In this document: one piece after another, positions 57,170-64,000 of the stretch
Layout of the letters: every line of letters begins with the position of its first letter
Numbering within the stretch: position 1 is the first letter of the stretch
Assembly: GCF_029962835.1 (NCBI RefSeq)
Contig: NC_080584.1
Span: forward strand, 83,542,862 to 83,606,861
Reading direction: 5' to 3'
Origin: Magnolia sinica
Taxonomy: Eukaryota > Streptophyta > Magnoliopsida > Magnoliales > Magnoliaceae
DNA length: 64,000 bases
Notes under the pieces: model-generated
What the model saw: the letters and a program-made list of their open reading frames with translations, nothing else
What the model was told of the DNA's origin: nothing
Databases searched by the model: none
Made by a program: the position numbers and the translations under genes

Positions 57170-58363
57170 ATGGGAAAGAAAAGGGCAGCTCCTGAGGGAG
57201 CGGGGCCGAGCTAAGAGCGACGAAGTAAGGCGAAGGTCGATCCGAAGGGAAGGGCAAGCTCAGAGGTTCGATCCAAGAGGTGGAATGATTTCCAAAGAGA
57301 TGAAGTGCTCGTTGTAGATCTGGGAAATTTTCGCGTGCGCTAAGTCGCCTTTGAAGCCTCTGTGGAAAAACATTTGCTAGGTAACCACCCCTTACTCGAC
57401 CGGCTTATGAAGAGGGATTGGGGCCCTATGTTTTATAGAAGCGAAAAGGCCGATGTAGGGCAGGCTAGGGCATTCTACACTCGAATTAGAAACTCCAAAT
57501 TCGAGCCCCTGGGATTTGACATATTAGTACGTGGCGAAAACATCCACTTGGGGGTTGAAGAATTTGCTGAATTTATGGGAGTGCCATTAGGAGAGGTGCA
57601 AATCGATGAGAAGGAATTGGAATCGGGTCAAGCCCGTAATGTGCGCACTTGCCTCTTGTGCGGTCAAGCTGCCCAATGGTCGTGGGATGTCCGCCTGTAC
57701 GCAACGTCCCTGGCCCCCAAATTTCGGATACTCTACCGCATTGCAACCCACAATATATACCCGAGGTTGAAGAACTGCAGTGAATGTTCCCGTTACATGG
57801 TGGAGTTCTTGTATCAGGTGGGCCTAGGAGCGAATGTGTGCGCTCCTAGCACCGTGCTCTACCAAATTGTGAAGGCCGCAAGCTCAGTACGAAAGGACGT
57901 GGCTCTCCCATTTGGCCGACTGACCTGCTACATTGCTAGACAGTATGGGATAGGTGGATCAGATGGGGACCCCGTACTAACGAAAATCCTGGGGGACAAG
58001 CTACTAAACTCTATGAGAGTGGGACCCAAACAAAAACAGGCCCACATAGACCAATATGGGGATCCTGTTGAAGGAGAAGAGGATAGTAACGGAAGTGATG
58101 AGTATGAGAGCGAGGATGAAGCCGAAGAGGCGGTAAGAGTCGACGAGATCGACAGAGCTGGCAGGGAGCCACTTACGACCCCAGACATACGCGAGCACTT
58201 GGATGCGCTCAAGGCAGAGGTGGCAGCGATCAAAGAAACACAAGCGAGGAACCAAGCGAAGTAAGAGAAATGGAACAAGAAGATGTACCGGGCCATAAGG
58301 GCCCTGATCTGCTGTAGTAAGGGGGAAGAAGCACCGTCACTCTTGCCCGACTCAGATGAGTAG
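57170..58363 (+). pseudogene. Extra ORF upstream of gag (putative plant transposon protein type), with three in-frame stops
   Basis: In one frame from the ATG at 57170 to the TAG at 58361-58363 (398 codons) there are TAA stops near 57212, 57341 and at 58262; the longest clean stretch is 57362-58261. It carries FYTRIRNSKFEPL, EFAEFMGVPLGE, a central LYRIATHNIYPR and a QIVKAASSVRKDVALPFGRL stretch, then an acidic region (EGEEDSNGSDEYESEDEAEE) and a coiled-coil-prone end. It resembles the proteins that Pfam lists as putative plant transposon protein; role unknown. It is not part of gag (no zinc knuckle) and lies between leader and gag. A spliced RNA could express it (see findings). Confidence 0.7.
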
Positions 58364-58782
58364 CGGCACCGCCTTGCCGATAATTAGTAGGAAATGCCTC
58401 CATGACTAGAAGGTCGATTCATCCGCCTACCTCATGGCGGCTTGGTCGAGAGAGACCAAATCCCCGACGATCAACAAGGCGCACAAGGGGCTAGCGGTTC
58501 CCAAAATACGGGTAGTACCACCCAAGAGGCGGCTCCAAATGCACCGCCACTGCAAGCCGCGTCACCCGCACCTCTCTCGTCACCGGCCATGGATTGAATG
58601 GACCAAATGTTGCTCCTTATGCAACAACAATAAAAAATGATGGCCACTAGTATGTAGCAACAACAACAAATGATGGTTACTATGATGGGGGCCATGGCCC
58701 AAAACTTGGGCATGCCGCAACCTGAAGCACCCGGCTTAGCCACGCCCGTGACCAACTCGAATAACCTCTATGATGGTTCCAG

Positions 58783-59640
58783 ATGCATAGGCCGCCTACT
58801 TTTGCCGGCACCCACCGCCCAGAGGAAGCGGAATACTGGCTCAACCAAGTCACCAAGTTACTGCGACCTCTCCACTGTTTTGAGGCGAAAAATGTAGAGC
58901 TCGTCTCATATCTCTTTAAGAAGGAGGCAGACCTGCGGTGGGAGAGTGTCATCCGATCCATTCCTGAGAACCACATATGGACGTGGGAGGCATTCGAGGC
59001 CCGCTTTAATAAGAAATATATCCCTCAATCATATCAGCATGAGAGGGAGAATGAATTTCTCCGCCTCCAACAAGGGGGGATGAGCGTGGCCCAATATGAG
59101 AACCGCTTTACAGAACTCTCCCGCTACGCTTCCGAAATGATCGTCAACAAAGCAATCAAGATGAGACGATTCACGGCAGGGTTGAGGAGCGGTTTCCGCT
59201 CCAAGATGTGTTGTGCCAGCATCAGAACATATGCCGAGCTCGTCGAGATGTCAATACGGGCGGAACAGGACGAAGAGTGGGTCGCACGAAACCGTTCACA
59301 GCTAGGGCCACGAAACAGGATAAAGGGACCGTCCTCCTCTTTTGCAGGAAAAAGGGCGCGTCCTAACTCACTACCCCGACTAGCCGCCACACCGGCCCCT
59401 TCTGCACGACTAGCCCAAATATGTACTTATTGCAGGAGAGCGGGACACTCTGAGCCCTACTGTTTTACGAGGATGAGAGACCTCGGCTTCACACCGCTAC
59501 GGTGCAACATTAGGCCCCCGCAGCAGGCCTTGCAGATTCCGCCCCTACGGGCAATGGGGCGTAGCCAGCAGTCTCGTCGTCTACCACCACAGCAGGTTAG
59601 GCTGCCACAACGGCCCATGCAGCGGCCGAACTTTCCATAG
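58783..59640 (+). pseudogene. gag of the Tekay element
   Basis: The core capsid region starts near PPTFAGTHRPEEAEYWL and includes WEAFEARFNKKYIP and QYENRFTELSRYA, typical of gypsy Gag. A CCHC zinc knuckle CTYCRRAGHSEPYC gives Cys214, Cys217, His222 and Cys227 counted from this start. The upstream part (58670-58780) is in another frame, so an indel near 58780 separates the true start from the core. A TAG at 59638-59640 closes it, but the same frame runs on into protease, so this is a nonsense change in a gag-pol polyprotein rather than a natural gag end. Confidence 0.88.
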
Positions 59641-62600
59641 CAGACTCGGGTGCATGCCCTAGCGGTGGAGGGCCAAGATGCGGCAGTCCCTACTCCTACG
59701 GCCTTTAAGGTGACAACCCACATTCAAGGTACTCCCATATTCCTTTTGGTGGACACCAGGTCCACTGCTTCTCTTATATCTCATGCAACCGTCCAGCATC
59801 TGGGGCTACGCCCTAGCCCCTTCGTGGGGGTAAAGATCATTGCAGCAGCCGGCACTTTCTCAGAAGCGACGAAGATATGTCATAATTGTCCCATCGACTT
59901 AGGATGCAAGGTAGCACATGTGGATTTGATAGTGACCAAAATCTTCTATTATGACGTCATTCTGGGCATGGACTGGTTGACAGTGATGAAAGCAGAAATC
60001 GATTGCGATACAATGATAGTGAAGATACATGAGGACGACGGCACTTCCCTCACATTTTCGGTCCAGGTCAGCTACGAACGCAGGATTTTGTGTTATGCTT
60101 CATTGGAGGATATATATAATGGACCCTCGGTAACATTCACACTCGTGGTCTGAGATTTTGAGGACATATTTAAAGCTATACCTGGGCTTCCTCCTCGACG
60201 TGAGATAGACTTCATGATCGATCTAACTCCAGGTGTCAAACTTATCTCGTTGCCTACTTACCGCATGCCCCCATGTGAGATGGAAGAGTTGCGGTCTCAG
60301 ATCGACGATTTGCTAGGGTCAGGCTTTATCCGATCCAGTGTATCGCTGTGAGGAGCCCCAGTCCTATTTGTAAAGAAAAAGGATGACTCTTTACGACTAT
60401 ATGTGCATTACAGAAGATTGAACCAAGTGACGGTTTGGAACAAATATCCACTGCCCAGAATCGATGATCTATTCGACCAGCTGAGGGGTGCTCAATACTT
60501 CTCAAAGATTGATCTACAATCAGAGTATCATCAGCTGCGAGTGAGGGACGAGGATATACAGAAAATGCCTTTCAGAACCTGCTTTAGCCATTATCAATTC
60601 CTAGTTATGTCGTTCGGGCTCACTAATGCCCCGACAGTATTCATGGATCTCAGAATAGGGTCTTCAGGCCATTCTTATACAGATTCGTCATCGTATTCAT
60701 TGACGACATACTGATCTATTCTAAGAGCCGTGAAGAACATGAGGAGCATTTGAGAGCGGTCCTAGAAACACTTAGGAAGAATCGACTGTATGCGCAATTA
60801 AGGAAATGCGACTTCTGGAAGGAGGAGGTCAGATTTCTGGGTCATGTAGTATCTAAGGAAGGGATATCTGTGGATCTCACCAAGGTGGCGGTGGTACAAG
60901 ATTGGAAGTAACCGAAGTCAGTTACGGAAGTGCGAAGTTTCCTTGGTCTTGCAGGCTATTACCGCAGATTCATTAGAGACTTCTCGAAGATAGCTCGACC
61001 GCCATCCCAACTAACTCGGAAGGACCTCAAATTTGTCTGAAATGAAAGGGCGGAGACGACTTTCCAAGAGTTGAAGGACAAACTGACGTCGGCACCTATG
61101 CTTGTGCTACCTGAGCAAGGGGTCAAGTACACCGTCTATACTAACACCTCTCATGTGGGCTTGGGTTGTGTACTCATACAAAAAGACAGGGCAATTGCGT
61201 ATGCGTCTCGACAGCTAAGAAAGCATGAGGAGAACTACCCTACACATGACCTCGAGCTTGCGGCGGTAGTTTTTGCATTGAAGATATGGAGGCACTATCT
61301 CTATGGTGAGGAGTTTGAGCTCTTCTCTGATCATAAGAGCCTCAAATACATCTTCACTCAGAAGGACCTGAATATGAGACAGCGTCGCTGGATGGAGACG
61401 TTGAAAGACTTCAAGTTCGATGTCTTATATCATCCTGGCAAGGCCAACTTGGTGGCAGATGCCTTGAGTCGCAAGAAGACAATTGAATTTGCGACCCCGC
61501 TAATGGTGAGAGAGTGGGACATGGTGGAGTTCATTCGGGACTTTGACACGAAGCTAATCGTGGAGGAGCCGTACGAGATCATAGCCCACATTTAGACCCA
61601 GCCCCTGGTTGACAGTAAGATCATTGAAGCCCAGGGGGGCGATGAGTTATTGAAAAAGATGAGGGAAAGAGCAAGGAATGATGAGAAGTCTGAGTGGAGG
61701 ATCGGTACCGATGGAGGGTTGTGGTGTCAAGGCCGCCTTTGTGTTCCAAACCTTCATGGACTACGAGAAGAAGTTTTAAAAGCCGCTCACAACTCCAAGT
61801 TGGCGATGCATCCAGGTAGTACAAAGATGTACCGAGATCTAAAGCGAACCTATTGGTGGGACAACATGAAGAAGGAAATAGCGGAGTATGTGTCCTGATG
61901 CCTCACCTGTCAACAAGTTAAGGTTGAACACCACCGACCACCGGGCCTATTGCAGCCCATGCCTATAGCAGAATGGAAGTGGGACTTCATATCTATGGAC
62001 TTTATTGTCGGTTTGCCCAGGACAAGGAGGGGGCATGACTCGATATGGGTGATTGTGGACAGGCTAACCAAATTAGCCTACTTCCTGCCGATCAAGACTT
62101 CTAGCTCCGCCGATGATTTGGCTAAGCTGTATATCAAGGAGATAGTGCGGCTTCATGGCATCCCATTGGAGATTGTGTCAGACCGGGATACCCGGTTCAC
62201 GTCGATCTTCTGGACTCGCATTCAAGAAGCTATGAGAGTGAAACTTAAGTTTAGCACTGCCATCCACCCGCAAACAGATGGGCAAACCAAACGGGTGAAC
62301 CAGGTTTTGAAAGACATGTTGCATGCTTGTGTTCTGGACTTTCAGAAGAGTTGGGACGATTGCCTCCCATATGCTGAGTTCGCCTACAACAATAGTTTTC
62401 AAGCTAGCATCGGTATGGCACCTTACGAGGCCTTGTATGGGCGCCCATGCCGAGCCTCGCATTGTTGGGAGGAAATTGACGAGAAGAGTTTGCTAGGACC
62501 GGATCTGGTGCGGATCACGACCGAAAAGATTGGAATTATCCGACGCCGCCTCTTGACGGCTCAAAGCAAGAAGAAAAGTTATGCCGACACAAGGCGAAGG

Positions 62601-63092
62601 GACTTGGAATTTGAAGCTGGGGACCACGTATTTCTCAAGATCTCCCCAATGAAGGGCGTTTTACGCTTTGGCAAGAAAGGAAAGCTCGCGCCACCGTTCA
62701 TCGGGTCATTCCAGATTTTGGACCGTGTGGGTGCGGTTGCCTATCGCTTGACCCTACCCACGCTTCTAGCCGGAGTGCATAACGTCTTCCACATATTAAT
62801 GTTGAAGAAGTACGTCCCCGATCCTTCGCATATCATCAAGTGGGAACATGTGGAACTTAAGAAAAATACCACATACATTCTTCCACCCACTCAAATACTT
62901 GATAGGAAGGAGCAGGTCCTACGCAACAAGGTCATCACGTTGGTCAAGGTACTATGGACCCATCACGATGAAGAAGAGGCCACTTGGGAGACGGAAGCAG
63001 AAGTCCGCAAGTATTACCCAACCCTACTTCAACAATACGAACAGGTACAAATTTCGAGGATGAAATTTATTTGTAAGGGGGGTAGATTGTAA
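59641..63092 (+). pseudogene. pol (protease, RT, RNase H, integrase, chromodomain) of the Tekay element, heavily mutated
   Basis: Protease with LLVDTRSTASLIS (59740s), RT with [22 protein letters not shown] and FIDD (60696-60707), RNase H, integrase HHCC and catalytic core (WDFISMDFIVGLP, DRDTRFTS, PQTDGQT), then the C-terminal QILDRKEQVL..EEATWE segment. In-frame stops: TGA 60151, TGA 60349, TAA 60909, TGA 61038, TAG 61593, TGA 61896. A one-base loss near 60652 shifts the frame just after [13 protein letters not shown]. Probable catalytic losses: the protease D-T-G glycine is Arg (59758-59760), the RNase H aspartate is Asn (61143-61145) and the integrase DDE glutamate is Lys (62289-62291). 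It cannot make a working polyprotein. The final stop lies inside the 3' LTR start. Confidence 0.92.
63075..63087 (+). other. Polypurine tract
   Basis: AAGGGGGGTAGAT immediately upstream of the 3' LTR start TGTAACAACC. Confidence 0.85.
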
Positions 63093-64000
63093 CAACCGGT
63101 CCAACAGTACAGTGTCTTGGGGTATCCACGTAAGATTTTCTGCAGGACCGATCATTTAAACCATGTGCGATGAGGTATCACAGACAAATTCAATTAGGAT
63201 TATCCCATTAGAATAAACTGGACGGGTCATGACAGGACACGGTGCTGGCCGTCGAGCCAGATGGCTCATTTGCCCTTAGCGACAGCCCGTATGGGCTACA
63301 CCGTGACACAAGAAGGTCAGAAAATTTTAAAAATAAAGGGAACCATAAATTTCACTGGGCTTGTAGACCATCGCGGACCACGGACCCAGTGGACACCCAG
63401 AAGTGGGATCTGGCACTGACTAAATGCACCCCACCAATGCTAGGACCGAAATCTGGCGCTTGTAAATGAAACCGAGATATCAGGCTATCCAACCATCGGA
63501 TCTTTTCCACATTTACGGTGGAGGTCTAATGAATTTTTCTACACCCGTCCACCAACTCTGGGACTCGATCGTGGAACGGTGACCGTCGATCACAAATCAG
63601 ACCCGTACGACCAAACCTCAAATTCGATCGTCCCTAAATTTTGCATGGCCCTTCATCGGGCCATGAAGCAACTATCCTAGAAATTTCACAGTCAGGGGGC
63701 CACCAGAACCACTCCAATCACCAGAATAGACCTCTCAGGGCTGTTTAAAGATCAGAACCGTTGACTCAAACTCCACAACCGTCCATCCGTTTGTTTTTAA
63801 ATTTTACACGGGCCCTAATCGGGCCATAGGGCACCTACCCACCAAATTTGGTATCCAAAGGAGTGTTAGGGCCATGCCAACTCAAAAAATGAGTCCTAGT
63901 AGGCTATTTTGGGAATTTGTAGAAATTTAAGGCCAAAGGGCCCAAGTCTAGGGAATAAACCCTAGCTCTCATAACTCTCCCTCATTTGCCACAACCACCA
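63088..64000 (+). repeat. 3' LTR of the Tekay element, first 913 bases
   Basis: Starts TGTAACAACCGGTCC and is collinear with the 5' LTR from 52792 onward. The rest lies past the window. Its differences from the 5' LTR are mostly C/T and G/A. Confidence 0.92.

Larger units (their letters stand above)
52792..64000 (+). mobile_element. Tekay/Del-type Ty3/gypsy chromovirus retrotransposon, 3' LTR cut by window end
   Basis: Order: 5' LTR (52792-55720), initiator-tRNA-Met primer-binding site, G-poor leader, extra ORF (57170-58363), gag (core from 58783), protease, reverse transcriptase, RNase H, integrase, chromodomain-like C-terminus, polypurine tract and 3' LTR from 63088. Gag type, the long LTRs with TGTAACA..TGTTACA ends, and the C-terminal QILDRKEQVLRNKVI and EEATWETEAE stretch support the Tekay (Del) clade. 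It is defective: many stops, a frameshift and likely catalytic losses. The two LTRs differ at roughly 20 of their first 220 bases by eye, so insertion is not recent. The 5' flanking 5-mer is CACAC; the 3' flank is outside the window. Confidence 0.93.

Overview
The window is nuclear DNA of a flowering plant. It has GT-AG introns, an intron-rich receptor-kinase gene, a single-exon plant gene with a TATA box, and a dense set of plant transposons: a Tekay/Del-type chromovirus, solo LTRs, Mutator-, Tourist- and hAT-type MITEs, and minisatellites. Species cannot be read from the sequence. The ubiquitous GGGCCCACCATGATGTATGTG-type repeats suggest a lineage in which that MITE family is very abundant; I will not go below angiosperm.

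Left part (1-7430, minus strand): the 5' two-fifths of a STRUBBELIG-RECEPTOR FAMILY (SRF) leucine-rich-repeat receptor kinase. Ten coding exons are resolved: signal peptide, LRR N-cap, six LRRs and a Pro-rich juxtamembrane region. The transmembrane and kinase parts lie beyond base 1. Its last visible intron holds a ~1.45 kb minisatellite with a ~33 bp monomer and a ~230 bp higher-order period.

Middle part (7.4-44.2 kb): no intact gene. It is layered transposons whose boundaries can often be fixed by target-site duplications (TSDs). These are Mutator-like MITEs with perfect 9-bp TSDs (9263-9807, 21731-22345, 26816-27466, 27888-28404); two abutting Tourist elements with TAA TSDs, one split by a 2.97 kb solo LTR (10880-13850, TSD CTAAT); an ~870 bp tandem duplication split by a 902 bp solo LTR (TSD TGTGA); and a four-level nest at 30.5-41.6 kb. 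In that nest a decayed minus-strand Ty3/gypsy element has one LTR split by a ~0.68 kb solo LTR (TSD CTTAC), itself split by a 5.6 kb solo LTR (TSD CTTTC), which is loaded with minisatellites.

Right part: 45238-46050 (+) is an intact intronless gene for a small basic/Pro-rich protein with a likely myristoylated/palmitoylated N-terminus and a distinctive C-terminal motif. From 52792 to the window end lies a Tekay-type retrotransposon: LTR, PBS, an almost G-free leader, an extra ORF, gag-pro-RT-RNaseH-IN-chromodomain, PPT and the start of the 3' LTR. It is inactivated by many stops, at least one frameshift and apparent loss of catalytic residues in protease, RNase H and integrase, nearly all explicable by C-to-T or G-to-A transitions. 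The solo LTR at 10880 belongs to the same family.

The best candidates for something under-described are the spliced-leader/extra-ORF architecture of this retrotransposon family, the motif shared by MITE ends and minisatellites, and the minisatellite-bearing giant LTR. I did not find a clearly new cellular system.
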